The notes: generated from the letters alone by a model not told the origin. A stretch of 10,434 nucleotides of DNA from JAWPNA01 sp045402695 (GCA_045402695.1 JAWPNA010000363.1:1-10434), one strand, 5' to 3'. Numbered from the stretch's first letter, positions 1 to 7,302 are shown. Numbers and translations: made by a program.

Positions 1-1285
1 GTTTCGCGAACAGCGCGGCCCCGACGGCTCCCGTGTAGATCGAGTCGGGCGAGATGTTGATCGTGCGCTGGCCGTAGTTCTCCTCGATCAGCAGACGGAC
101 CGCTTGTAGCGCGGCGGGGTTGCGGGCCACGCCGCCGGTGAAGGTGAACTGTTCATGCACGCCCCCGGAGCGCGCCAGCAGCGACATGGACCGCAGGATG
201 ATGGCGCGGTGCAGGCCCGCGAGGATGTCCTCGCGTTTCTGCCCCAGCGAGAGCCGCTCGCGCAGCTCCGCTCCCGCGAAGACGGTGCAGGTGCTCGCGA
301 TGCGGGTCGGGCGGCAGGATTGAAGCGCGAGCGGCCCCAGCTCTTGCACGGCGAGGTTCATTTCGTCCGCGATGTAGCCGAGGTAACGGCCGCATCCGGC
401 CGCGCAGCGATCATTCATCTGAAAGCTGGTGACGATTCCTTGCTCGTCCACCTGGATGGCCTTGGTGTCCTGCCCGCCGATGTCCAGCACCGTGGCGGTG
501 GCGGGGTAGAAGTAGTGCGCCCCGAGCCCGTGGCAGAGAATCTCCGAGCGGATGCTCTCCTTGGGAAAGGGCAGCCGGACGCGGCCGTACCCAGTGCCGG
601 TGGCGGCGCACTCTAGAAATGGTGTCCGGGCCGCGGTCTCCACCATCGTGGAAAGCTCCTCGACCGTGCCATCGCCGGAGATCGCCTTCTCGGCGACGCA
701 CTTTCCCAGGGCCGCGCGGATGTTGCTCTCGAAGGAGAGATCGGGCGGGGAGTTTTCCGCGCGGAAAATCGATTTGTCGAAGCAGCCCATCAGACGATCA
801 AAACGCCCCTGGCCGTGCCGCGCGACGTCCTCGGCCAGCCGGTGGTATTGGCTCGCCGCGATGTCCCGGAAAAAGTCGCTCGCGGCGCGGGCGGTGCCTT
901 CCGGAGCGAACAGCGTGATCGATTCCTCCCGCATCCCGGCGAAAATCTCTTCCACCGGGGCTTGATCATCGGGGCTGGTGATCATCAGCAGGCAGGTTTC
1001 CCGCAATGACTCGAGTTGGCGCTCGTGCTGCTCTCGGCGGAACCGCCGTTCCAGTAGCCGCAACAACGAGCCAGCCGGATCGGACAGAGCGCGCGCCGCG
1101 GTGATGGCCCGTCGCAGCAGCTCGAAGCGCGCGGTGGTGAGCGCCTCGGCGCGCGCCACCGCGCAGGCCACGTCGTAGTTGTTCCGGCTGTTGGTGATGC
1201 CGCGGCCGAGCAGCTGACCGTCCTCGGTCATGATGACCGCTTTGGTCGTGGTGGATCCCAGATCGATGCCCGCGTAGACCTTCAC
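1..1285 (-). CDS. bcrA: Benzoyl-CoA reductase ATPase subunit A (BcrA/BadF type), 3' end cut by window
   Basis: This is the large ATP-binding subunit of class I (ATP-dependent) benzoyl-CoA reductase. With BcrD it couples ATP hydrolysis to low-potential electron transfer into the BcrBC catalytic module. I translated it by hand: 428 codons are open from GTG 1285 to the left edge with no frameshift. ASKHA-family motifs are visible: DLGSTTTKAV at residues 8-17, DIGGQDTKAI near 268-277 and FTGGVARN near 382-389. Cys294 and Cys298 in NDRCAAGCGR include the family's ligand for the [4Fe-4S] cluster bridging the two ATPase subunits. The roughly 180-residue insert between the N-terminal motif and TGTGYGRVRLPF marks the long A type, not the short D type. 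From memory, Thauera BcrA has about 438 residues, so only about ten are missing. The GTG start overlaps the bcrB stop (GTGA, 1282-1285). bcrD is expected just beyond the left edge. Confidence 0.93.
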   Translation of the reverse strand, partial: MKVYAGIDLGSTTTKAVIMTEDGQLLGRGITNSRNNYDVACAVARAEALTTARFELLRRAITAARALSDPAGSLLRLLERRFRREQHERQLESLRETCLLMITSPDDQAPVEEIFAGMREESITLFAPEGTARAASDFFRDIAASQYHRLAEDVARHGQGRFDRLMGCFDKSIFRAENSPPDLSFESNIRAALGKCVAEKAISGDGTVEELSTMVETAARTPFLECAATGTGYGRVRLPFPKESIRSEILCHGLGAHYFYPATATVLDIGGQDTKAIQVDEQGIVTSFQMNDRCAAGCGRYLGYIADEMNLAVQELGPLALQSCRPTRIASTCTVFAGAELRERLSLGQKREDILAGLHRAIILRSMSLLARSGGVHEQFTFTGGVARNPAALQAVRLLIEENYGQRTINISPDSIYTGAVGAALFAK

Positions 1286-2562
1286 GAGGTGCGCCCCCCG
1301 CACCGTTTCTGTGACAGCATCTGCAGGTATGACTCGAGGCGGTTCTTGATGTTGCTCGCGGAGAAGTAGCGCGGGTCGACCAGGTCGCTTTCGATGAAGC
1401 CTCCGGGCACGCCGGTCTTCCTCTCCAGCTCGCGCAGCATCACGAGCTGGCCCGCCGAGAAGGAGTTGCACGATTTGACGGAGTTGATGAGCAACCCGTC
1501 GGCCTCGTAGTCGCGAATGTAGCGCTCCAGCATGTCGACCCGGCTGGGGAGGTTCAGGTTCGTGTAACACCCGAGGCAGTAGCGGGCGAGAGACTCCAGC
1601 GGCCTGCCCGGGTCATGCCGGAACCCGGTGTCATAGACGCCTCCCACCTTTGTATATGTGGAGGCCACCACGACTGCCCCCTCGTCGTAGAACATCTTCC
1701 AGAATTCCCTGAACGAGGTCCAGTTGGGCGGCCCTTCGACCACGAGCCGGTACCGCTCCTTCTCCACCGGGCCTTCGGGCGTGATCGGCCCATACCCCGC
1801 GGCCAGCCGCTGCTCCACTTCATGGCGCAGCAGCCGGTAGTACTCGGAGCCCTCGTCGGTCCCTCTGAACGCGCTGAAGATGGGCCCGATGTAATAGACG
1901 CCTCCGAAGTAGGCGTCGATGGGGGAAGGACGATGGCGCGCGGACTCGAAGACACGGACCAGGTCGTCCTCGGCCGCAGCCGACAGGGCCAGCCGCCGGG
2001 CCAGCTCGGCCTCGTCGTAGCGGCGTCCCGAGATCCGCTCGAGGGCCGGGATGACTTCGGTGCGGAGCTGCTCCACCACGTACGTCACCATCGTCTCGGT
2101 GATCTCGCCGTCGCCCTGGTAGGGGACCTGCAGCATGACCACGGGGCACTTGTAGCGCTGCCGCAGCAGCTCGAACCACTTCATGAAGGTGAAGCATCCC
2201 GTGTAGGAGAGCAGGAGCAGGTCCGGTTCGGGCAGTATCTCGCCCGTGGGGCCCACGTTGCCCGCCAACGACATGCCGATGTCGCACTTCACGTAGGTGC
2301 AAACATCCTCGGAGTGGCCAGCCTTCTCTGCGCGCGCGATGTAGTCGGCCGACTTGCCGCGCATGCCCGATTGGAGGGCGTTGATCTCGGGAAGGATCGG
2401 CAGCGCGCCGAAAGTCCACAGCATTTCGGTGAGGTTGCCCGGCACGAACGTATAGACGACCGGCTCGCCGCTCTCTTTGGCGCGCGCCAGGCGGCGGTAG
2501 TGCCCCGCGATCATCTCCTTCTGAAGTACCATCGAGGGCTCTTTCTGGATCTCCTGCTTCAT
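1282..2562 (-). CDS. bcrB: Benzoyl-CoA reductase subunit B (BcrB/BadE/BzdO type, HgdB family)
   Basis: A 426-residue catalytic-module subunit. In the family, B and C together bind benzoyl-CoA and reduce its ring to cyclohexa-1,5-diene-1-carbonyl-CoA. It belongs to the 2-hydroxyacyl-CoA dehydratase D-component (HgdB) family. Visible landmarks are YTFVPGNLTEMLWTFGALP near the N-terminus, Cys88 and Cys93, Cys123 in SYTGCFTF, Cys329 and Cys332 in RYCLGCYTN, Cys365 in SVKSCNSF, and the C-terminal ESDLVDPRYF at 391-400 followed by RLESYLQM, which I recognise as typical of this subunit. Several of these cysteines are cluster-ligand candidates; I cannot say which from sequence alone. I chose the ATG at 2562 because it overlaps the bcrC stop as ATGA and has GGAG six bases upstream. 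A GTG at 2574 would add four residues. Substrate range (benzoyl-CoA or a methyl- or hydroxy-benzoyl-CoA) cannot be read from sequence. Confidence 0.92.
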   Translation of the reverse strand: MKQEIQKEPSMVLQKEMIAGHYRRLARAKESGEPVVYTFVPGNLTEMLWTFGALPILPEINALQSGMRGKSADYIARAEKAGHSEDVCTYVKCDIGMSLAGNVGPTGEILPEPDLLLLSYTGCFTFMKWFELLRQRYKCPVVMLQVPYQGDGEITETMVTYVVEQLRTEVIPALERISGRRYDEAELARRLALSAAAEDDLVRVFESARHRPSPIDAYFGGVYYIGPIFSAFRGTDEGSEYYRLLRHEVEQRLAAGYGPITPEGPVEKERYRLVVEGPPNWTSFREFWKMFYDEGAVVVASTYTKVGGVYDTGFRHDPGRPLESLARYCLGCYTNLNLPSRVDMLERYIRDYEADGLLINSVKSCNSFSAGQLVMLRELERKTGVPGGFIESDLVDPRYFSASNIKNRLESYLQMLSQKRCGGRTS

Positions 2563-3722
2563 GCAGCGCTCCACAGCTTGATGGAATCAGCGAACGTGCC
2601 GGCCTGCTCGCGGATCGTCTGGAACTGACCGGTATCTTCGGCGAACTTGAAGGCGGTGTAGGGGATCGACGCCTGATCGAGCGCGTCGGCCAGCATCGGC
2701 TGATCCAGCAGCGCCGGATCGCAGAATGAGGCGGCGGCGAAGATGACGCCCTCGGCCCGGCACTCCCGGACTTCCTCCACCAGATCAGCTCCCTTCTCCT
2801 TGTCGCCGATGTAGAGGCTTGCGGTGGGGACGCTGCTCTCGAGAAACGCCCTTGAGTACGCCTCGAAGGGGTCGCCCTTTTCGGGGACGTCCCGTGTGAA
2901 CCAACGCGTCACCAGGAGCAGGTCGTCGTTCACGATGTCGCAGCCGGCCCGTTCCAGCGTGCGCAGCAGGGCCAGCGGCGGCTGCTCGCAGAAGGCGCCC
3001 CGGATGACGATCCGGCAGTTGTCCAGGACCGGCCGGCCGCGCGCGCGTGCCTCCTCGAGATAGGCGGCCAGCATCTCGTTGTGCTCCTCGACAGGAATCA
3101 GGTATCCGGCGCGCAGCACCACGTACACTTCGGAGGCCGGGGCGAGGTGCGGGAATTCACGGCGCAGGTTGTTCACCTCGCGCGTCAGACGGCGGTTGGC
3201 ATTGAATGTCTTGATGCTCGCGCGCAGTGATTCCTCGTCGAACTCACGGCCCGCCAACCGGGCGAGGTCCGTGGCGATGGCGCGCAGCTCCGCCTCGAAG
3301 TACCTCCCCCCCACCGCGCGGTCGAAATTCTGGGGCACGTCGAGGTAGCGGGCATAGACTCCCGGCAGGAGGATCTTCCACATTCCGGAGAGGTTCCTGA
3401 TGACGTCGCACGTGGAGGGGAAGATCATGCCGTCGAGCATCCCCAGGCGTCCCGACAGCGCCAGCTCCACCGTCGAGCGCGGGATGTGGCAGATGTAGGA
3501 CTGGAAGCAGGCGTCGCCGCGGATGATCTCCATCTGGTCGCCGCCTCCGAACACCCCGACGGGCAGCATCCCCGCGGCGTGAATGATCTCACGTGGCGCG
3601 AACACGGGCATGTAGCCGATTGCTTTGCGCCCGGAAACGGCGTCCTTCCAGCGACGCACCGGCGTGAAGTCGATGTCCCTGACGATGCCCTCGGCGCGAG
3701 CCAGCAGCTCCTGCAGCTTCAT
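2559..3722 (-). CDS. bcrC: Benzoyl-CoA reductase subunit C (BcrC/BadD/BzdN type, HgdB family)
   Basis: A 387-residue partner of BcrB in the substrate-binding module of ATP-dependent benzoyl-CoA reductase. It is a cytoplasmic, iron-sulfur, HgdB-family protein. Recognisable blocks are GYMPVFAPREIIHAAGMLPV at 36-55, CFQSYICHIPRS starting at Cys72 (with Cys78), FPSTCDVIRNLSGMWKI with Cys105, the central CEQPPLALLRTLERAGCDIV, and a C-terminal block containing FAAASFCDP. These, with the length and position before bcrB, separate it from the related B subunit. The start ATG overlaps the last codon of the upstream dehydrogenase (ATGA, 3719-3722), implying translational coupling. The C-B-A order agrees with the bcrCBAD arrangement known from Thauera. 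The alternative is a reductase of the same class for a substituted benzoyl-CoA. Confidence 0.92.
   Translation of the reverse strand: MKLQELLARAEGIVRDIDFTPVRRWKDAVSGRKAIGYMPVFAPREIIHAAGMLPVGVFGGGDQMEIIRGDACFQSYICHIPRSTVELALSGRLGMLDGMIFPSTCDVIRNLSGMWKILLPGVYARYLDVPQNFDRAVGGRYFEAELRAIATDLARLAGREFDEESLRASIKTFNANRRLTREVNNLRREFPHLAPASEVYVVLRAGYLIPVEEHNEMLAAYLEEARARGRPVLDNCRIVIRGAFCEQPPLALLRTLERAGCDIVNDDLLLVTRWFTRDVPEKGDPFEAYSRAFLESSVPTASLYIGDKEKGADLVEEVRECRAEGVIFAAASFCDPALLDQPMLADALDQASIPYTAFKFAEDTGQFQTIREQAGTFADSIKLWSAA
2569..2572 (-). promoter_or_regulatory. Ribosome binding site deciding the bcrB start
   Basis: GGAG on the minus strand, six bases before the ATG at 2562. It lies across the alternative GTG start codon at 2572-2574. 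It therefore favours the ATG, which also gives the same 4-base stop/start overlap seen elsewhere in this operon. Confidence 0.6.
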
Positions 3723-4777
3723 GGGAAATCCGGGACGAGCACGACGCGCTGGTGCAGGCGGTGCTCAGCCATCGCCGTGAAGACGGCGTTGATCTCGGAC
3801 ATCGGCCGCCGCTCCACGAACGGCTCGATGACGATCCTTCCCCGCGTCACCAGATCCAGCACCTCGGGGTAGCGCTGAGGAGCGCATCCCCAGTTGCCGG
3901 TGGCCCGTGCGTCGAGCGCCATGAGGTGGCTCAGCGGCACCGACACCTTCGACGGGGTGAACCCCACCACGCCGAGATGCGCGCCGCGAGTCAGCAAAGC
4001 GAAGGCCGTCTCCTGGCCCTGCGGCGTGCCCGAGGTCTCGAACAGCTTCCACTCCTCCTCGGACAGGTGTCGCGCGCGCGCGAAGGCGCGCACAGTCTTG
4101 CGAAGGTCGGCGGGATCGACTCCCTCCGGATCGAGCGCCTCACTGGCTCCGTGCTCGAGGACGAGATCGCGGCGGTCTTTCGAGGGATCGATGACGAGCA
4201 CGGTTGCGCCCAGCGCGGCAGCGATCTGCGTGCCGAAGCCGCCCACGCCTCCCGCCCCGATGAACACCGCAAGGTCTCCCTGCGCCAGCCCGCTCCTGCA
4301 GATCGCCTCGTACGGGGTGCTCACCGCGTCAGCCACCACCGAAAGCGCTTCGAGCTGCCGGCCATCCACGCCGCCCGCATCGCACAGGTGGCGCGCCGGC
4401 ACCACCAGATGCGAGGCGAACCCCCCGTGCACGTCGTTGCCGGGGAAGATCTGCTCCGGGCACAGCGCATAGCGTCCGCGCCGGCAGGCGGGGCACTCCC
4501 CGCAAGGGAGGATGGCCGGCACGACCACCGCCTTGCCAATCCACCCAGAGGCGCCGGCTCCCGCCGCCTCCACCACGCCGCTCACCTCGTGGCCAAGCAC
4601 CAGCGGCAGCGGGTGCTTGGTGCGCACCTGACCGAGGTGAAATGCCAGATCCGTGTGGCACACGCCGCAGCCGGCCACTCGCACGAGCGCTTCGCCTGCG
4701 CCGGGCGGATCGGTGGAGCGCCGCGCGCGGGCCATCGGCTCGCGCGGCGCCCGCATCTCCCATTGATCGATGACCAT
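3719..4777 (-). CDS. had: 6-Hydroxycyclohex-1-ene-1-carbonyl-CoA dehydrogenase (Had/BamQ type)
   Basis: A 352-residue zinc-dependent medium-chain alcohol dehydrogenase. In the benzoyl-CoA pathway this enzyme oxidises 6-hydroxycyclohex-1-ene-1-carbonyl-CoA to the 6-oxo compound with NAD+. Catalytic-zinc residues are visible as Cys40 in GCGVCHTD and His63-Glu64 in GHEVSG, with Asp150 a candidate third ligand. The structural zinc site is Cys92, Cys95, Cys98 and Cys106. The nucleotide-binding loop is GAGGVGGFG at 174-182, and an Asp after the second strand (LVIDPSKD) fits NAD+. The FPGNDVHGGFASHL block and the ARHLSEEEWKLFETSG region resemble the characterised Had rather than generic alcohol dehydrogenases. 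The known Thauera enzyme is slightly longer, about 368 residues by memory. The position directly before bcrC supports the assignment. A relative acting on a substituted ring remains possible. Confidence 0.85.
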   Translation of the reverse strand: MVIDQWEMRAPREPMARARRSTDPPGAGEALVRVAGCGVCHTDLAFHLGQVRTKHPLPLVLGHEVSGVVEAAGAGASGWIGKAVVVPAILPCGECPACRRGRYALCPEQIFPGNDVHGGFASHLVVPARHLCDAGGVDGRQLEALSVVADAVSTPYEAICRSGLAQGDLAVFIGAGGVGGFGTQIAAALGATVLVIDPSKDRRDLVLEHGASEALDPEGVDPADLRKTVRAFARARHLSEEEWKLFETSGTPQGQETAFALLTRGAHLGVVGFTPSKVSVPLSHLMALDARATGNWGCAPQRYPEVLDLVTRGRIVIEPFVERRPMSEINAVFTAMAEHRLHQRVVLVPDFP

Positions 4778-4785
4778 GGTCGGTT

Positions 4786-4793
4786 CTCCCTTC
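4786..4793 (-). promoter_or_regulatory. Strong ribosome binding site of had
   Basis: The minus strand reads GAAGGGAG, eight bases before the ATG at 4777. It lies in the 31-base gap between the SDR stop and had, the only junction in the operon where genes do not overlap. This gene can therefore initiate independently of upstream translation. Confidence 0.6.
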
Positions 4794-4808
4794 GTTCGCC
4801 GAAAGCGG

Positions 4809-5543
4809 CTACGCGAGCTGGCCTCCGTCCACGCGGATCACCTCACCGGTGATGTGCCGCGCGCGCTCCGACGCCAGGAAACTCACCAGCTCGGCGACGT
4901 CCTCGGGCTCCCCAAGCCGGCCGAGCGCCGTCTCGGCGCGCGCCTGCTCGTGAAAGCGAGTCTCGAGCTTCGCGGTCAGATCGGTGAGGATGTAGCCGGG
5001 CGCCACGGCGTTCACACGGATGTTGCTGGCTCCCAGCTCGCGCGCCAGCGTCCGCGTCAGTCCGATCAGGCCGGCCTTCGATGCCGAGTAGTTGGCCAGG
5101 CCGAACTTGCCGCGCAGACCGTTGATGGAGGACGTGAACACGATGGCGCCGCGCTTGCGCTCCCGCATCGCGCGCGCGGCCGCCTGCGCGTAGGCGAACG
5201 CGCCCGTGAGGTTCACGTCGATCACCTCGCGCCAGTCGCCCTCGGTCATCCTCCACGAGGCGGCGTCGCGGCTGATGCCCGCGTTGATCACCGCAATGGC
5301 CAGCGGTCCGATCCGTTCCTGCACGCTGTCCACCGCCGTCACCGCCCCCGCGAAGTCGCGTACGTCCCGCTTGAGGAGGAGTGCTCCTTCGATTGGCGGC
5401 GCCGCGCGCTCGTCCGCGTCCCTGTCCACGAGGGCCACGCCCGCGCCGTCACGCGCCAGGGCCTTCGCGATGGCCAGCCCGATGCCGCGCAGGCCTCCGG
5501 TGACGAGAGCGGCCTCCAGGCGGTTGTTTCGAAGGCTCATCAT
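4809..5543 (-). CDS. SDR-family dehydrogenase, possibly 3-hydroxypimelyl-CoA dehydrogenase
   Basis: A 244-residue classical short-chain dehydrogenase/reductase of FabG/BadH size. The cofactor loop TGGLRGIG is at 15-22, NAG at 87-89, and the catalytic set is Asn111, Ser139, Tyr152 and Lys156. GYILTDLT and the C-terminal ITGEVIRVDGGQLA are typical of the family. Asp40 at the end of the second strand suggests NAD(H) over NADP(H). The exact substrate is inference. It sits between the ring hydrolase and Had, and the next unassigned oxidation is 3-hydroxypimelyl-CoA to 3-oxopimelyl-CoA. An alternative is a BadH-like hydroxycyclohexanecarboxyl-CoA dehydrogenase or a general 3-oxoacyl reductase. Two tandem ATG codons (5543 and 5540) overlap the upstream stop; I used the first, although the Shine-Dalgarno signal there is weak. 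Confidence 0.85.
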   Translation of the reverse strand: MMSLRNNRLEAALVTGGLRGIGLAIAKALARDGAGVALVDRDADERAAPPIEGALLLKRDVRDFAGAVTAVDSVQERIGPLAIAVINAGISRDAASWRMTEGDWREVIDVNLTGAFAYAQAAARAMRERKRGAIVFTSSINGLRGKFGLANYSASKAGLIGLTRTLARELGASNIRVNAVAPGYILTDLTAKLETRFHEQARAETALGRLGEPEDVAELVSFLASERARHITGEVIRVDGGQLA

Positions 5544-6598
5544 GGCGCCAGAGCAGAACCGCAGCGTCCGCAGTGCGCGAAGGCATCAGGAAGGTTCTTC
5601 GCGCCGCAGGCGGTGCACGACTTCACCGGCGCCCCCCACGGGGTTTCGCTCGATCCGCCGCCGGCCGATGCCGCGCGGAGGCGGGCGTAGTCGGGTTTTC
5701 TCTTCTCCACGAAGGCGTTCATCCCTTCGATCGGCTCCCAGTGCGTGTAGTGCAGTGCCAGCCACTCGCGCGCGTGGCCGATCGTCTGGTGCCACGCAGT
5801 CTCCTTGTGGAAGTTCACCTGCTGCTTGGTGTATCTCATGCATTCGGGAAAACTCTCGAGCAGCTTCGACGCGAGAGCGGACACCTCCGCGTCGAGACGT
5901 GACAGATCGATCCGGTAGCCCTCCTTGCCCTCCCTCGCCAGCTCGATCTCGCCCGCCCGCGCCTGCTCGATCCAACGATCCTCATGCCGCACGCTGGGCA
6001 CGGCGCGCGTGATGAGGCCCCACTGCTCCGCGCGCAGGGCGGGTACGGGCTCTCCCGTCATCAGCATCAGGCGTGCGCGCCGGTCGCCGACGGCCAGCGG
6101 CAGCCACTGCGTGGCGCCGCCCGCGGCGACGCTCCCCACATGCACCCCCACCTGCTTGAGGATCGCGTGCTCCGCCGCGAGGCTCAGGTCGCACGCGAGC
6201 TGCGACTCGTTGCCGCCCCCTACGGCCATCCCGTTGAGGCGCGCGATGACCGGCTTGCCGCAGTTCAGAATGCTCTCCAGGTAGGCGCGGAACAGCCCCA
6301 TGTACTTCCAGTAGTCGCGAGGCTTCGTGACATACTCGGCGGCGTACTCCCGCACGTCGCCTCCGGTGCAGAAGGCGCGATCTCCCGCGCCGGTGTAGAC
6401 GACCACGCCGATCTGGTCGTCCATTGCCGCGTCGCCGAATGCCTGCGCCAGCTCGACCAGCGTGGAGGTTGAGTAGGCGTTGTAGTGGCGCGGGCGGTTG
6501 ATGGTGATGCGGGCGGCTCCCGGAATCGGGGCAGCTTTCTCGTACAAGATCTCGCGGAACTCGAACGAATCGGAGAGGCGGGGGGCGAATGGTGTCAT
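5540..6598 (-). CDS. oah: 6-Oxocyclohex-1-ene-1-carbonyl-CoA hydrolase-like protein (Oah/BamA) with C-terminal zinc ribbon
   Basis: A 352-residue crotonase-superfamily protein. The family adds water and opens the 6-oxocyclohexene ring hydrolytically, giving 3-hydroxypimelyl-CoA. The oxyanion-hole segments are FCTGGD at 76-81 and NGMAVGGGNE at 122-131. The long insert between them, with EYAAEY, YWKYMGLF and LNCGKPVIARLNGM, matches the Oah pattern rather than ordinary enoyl-CoA hydratases. FPECM near 250 is also Oah-like. In contrast, the region VGVHVGSVAAGGATQWLP and the end EGMNAFVEKRKPDY recall BadI and MenB. Residues 328-346 form an extra CxxC-x11-CxxC ribbon (Cys328, 331, 343, 346) after a Gly/Ser-rich linker; I do not recall this in the Thauera enzyme. 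The start ATG overlaps the tetR stop (ATGA, 6595-6598), so the longer upstream reading is not used. Substrate could be a modified ring. Confidence 0.78.
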   Translation of the reverse strand: MTPFAPRLSDSFEFREILYEKAAPIPGAARITINRPRHYNAYSTSTLVELAQAFGDAAMDDQIGVVVYTGAGDRAFCTGGDVREYAAEYVTKPRDYWKYMGLFRAYLESILNCGKPVIARLNGMAVGGGNESQLACDLSLAAEHAILKQVGVHVGSVAAGGATQWLPLAVGDRRARLMLMTGEPVPALRAEQWGLITRAVPSVRHEDRWIEQARAGEIELAREGKEGYRIDLSRLDAEVSALASKLLESFPECMRYTKQQVNFHKETAWHQTIGHAREWLALHYTHWEPIEGMNAFVEKRKPDYARLRAASAGGGSSETPWGAPVKSCTACGAKNLPDAFAHCGRCGSALAP

Positions 6599-7254
6599 GA
6601 GCGTCTTCCTCCGGATCCGGCAGTCGAGGATTGCCCCGCGACGTCGCGCGCGCGGCCGGTGGCGTGCCGGTGGGGCCTCATGCCTTCCATGAACAGATCG
6701 AGGAATCGGCCGGCAACCTCGTCGGCGCCCGCGGCGCCGCCGGCGCGGTGCCACCGGGCAATCCAGTTGATCGAGCCCAGAAGCGCCATGCCGGCCAGCT
6801 TGGGATCGACGCCGCGAAGGCACCCTTTCTTCGCGCCTTCTTGGATCATCCCCCGCAGCGCATGCTCGTATCGGTCGCGCTTGTCGATCACCCTCCGAAG
6901 CCGCCGGGGCGACAGCGCACCGAACTCGAGGGCCAGGGCTGTGCCTTGGAACCCCTCCACCATGATCCTGATGTGCGCGGCCAGGAGATCCGCGAGCTGG
7001 TCGCAAGGGCACCCTCCGGCCCGCCTGACCCGCGCCAGCTCCGCGAGGATCCGGTCCAATGCCCGGTCGTGCGCGGCGAACAGAATCTCCTCCTTGTTGC
7101 GGAAGTAGTAGTAGAGGCTTCCCTTGGTCATCAGGAGCCGATCGGCGATCCGCTCCATCGAGGTGCCGTGGTAGCCCTGCTGCCGGAACGCGCGGATGGC
7201 GCTGTCGAGGATGGCGTCGACTCTCTGTTCCCTGCGGGCCGCGCTGCGGGTCAT
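6595..7254 (-). CDS. TetR/AcrR-family transcriptional regulator, likely repressor of the benzoyl-CoA operon
   Basis: A 219-residue TetR-type regulator. The N-terminal helix-turn-helix domain spans about residues 10-57, with the signature GYHGTSMERIADRL followed by MTKGSLYYYFRNKEEIL. The rest is a helical ligand-binding and dimerisation domain with no recognisable ligand motif. It is the first gene of the catabolic operon and its stop overlaps the start of oah. The promoter upstream carries a symmetric dyad just past the predicted transcription start, which fits autorepression. I infer that an aromatic or alicyclic CoA thioester releases it, since many TetR regulators of acyl-CoA catabolism sense CoA esters. 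Characterised benzoyl-CoA clusters use other regulator types (BadR is MarR-like, BzdR is an XRE fusion). GGAG lies five bases before the ATG. The ligand is unknown. Confidence 0.9.
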   Translation of the reverse strand: MTRSAARREQRVDAILDSAIRAFRQQGYHGTSMERIADRLLMTKGSLYYYFRNKEEILFAAHDRALDRILAELARVRRAGGCPCDQLADLLAAHIRIMVEGFQGTALALEFGALSPRRLRRVIDKRDRYEHALRGMIQEGAKKGCLRGVDPKLAGMALLGSINWIARWHRAGGAAGADEVAGRFLDLFMEGMRPHRHATGRARDVAGQSSTAGSGGRRS

Positions 7255-7272
7255 GCTGGCTCCGGCGGGCGA

Positions 7273-7302
7273 TGGTTAACCAGATGGTTAATTTTTGAAC
7301 CA
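7273..7302. repeat. Short palindrome and direct repeats in the tetR leader
   Basis: TGGTTAACCA at 7273-7282 is a perfect 10-bp palindrome. GATGGTTAA occurs twice (7271-7279 and 7283-7291) with a 12-bp period. TGGTT at 7285-7289 also pairs with AACCA at 7298-7302. The block lies between the main dyad and the tetR start. It could be a second operator or a leader structure; chance is not excluded in an AT-rich stretch. Confidence 0.35.

Noticed and set aside
2563..2574. GTG at 2574 as bcrB start
   Set aside because: The ATG at 2562 has GGAG at the right distance and the same 4-base overlap as neighbouring junctions; the GTG overlaps that GGAG itself.
1615..2628. Long open frame on the plus strand, 337 codons
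   Set aside because: It lies antisense to bcrB, is rich in His/Arg/Gly/Leu as expected from reading GC-rich DNA on the wrong strand, and shows no recognisable domain.
4070..4093. Alternating CG run inside had
   Set aside because: It encodes ordinary Arg/Ala codons in a GC-rich gene; no sign of a separate element.
3752..4852. Plus-strand open frame of 366 codons
   Set aside because: Antisense to had, which has complete zinc and Rossmann motifs; the plus reading has low-complexity composition and no family motif.
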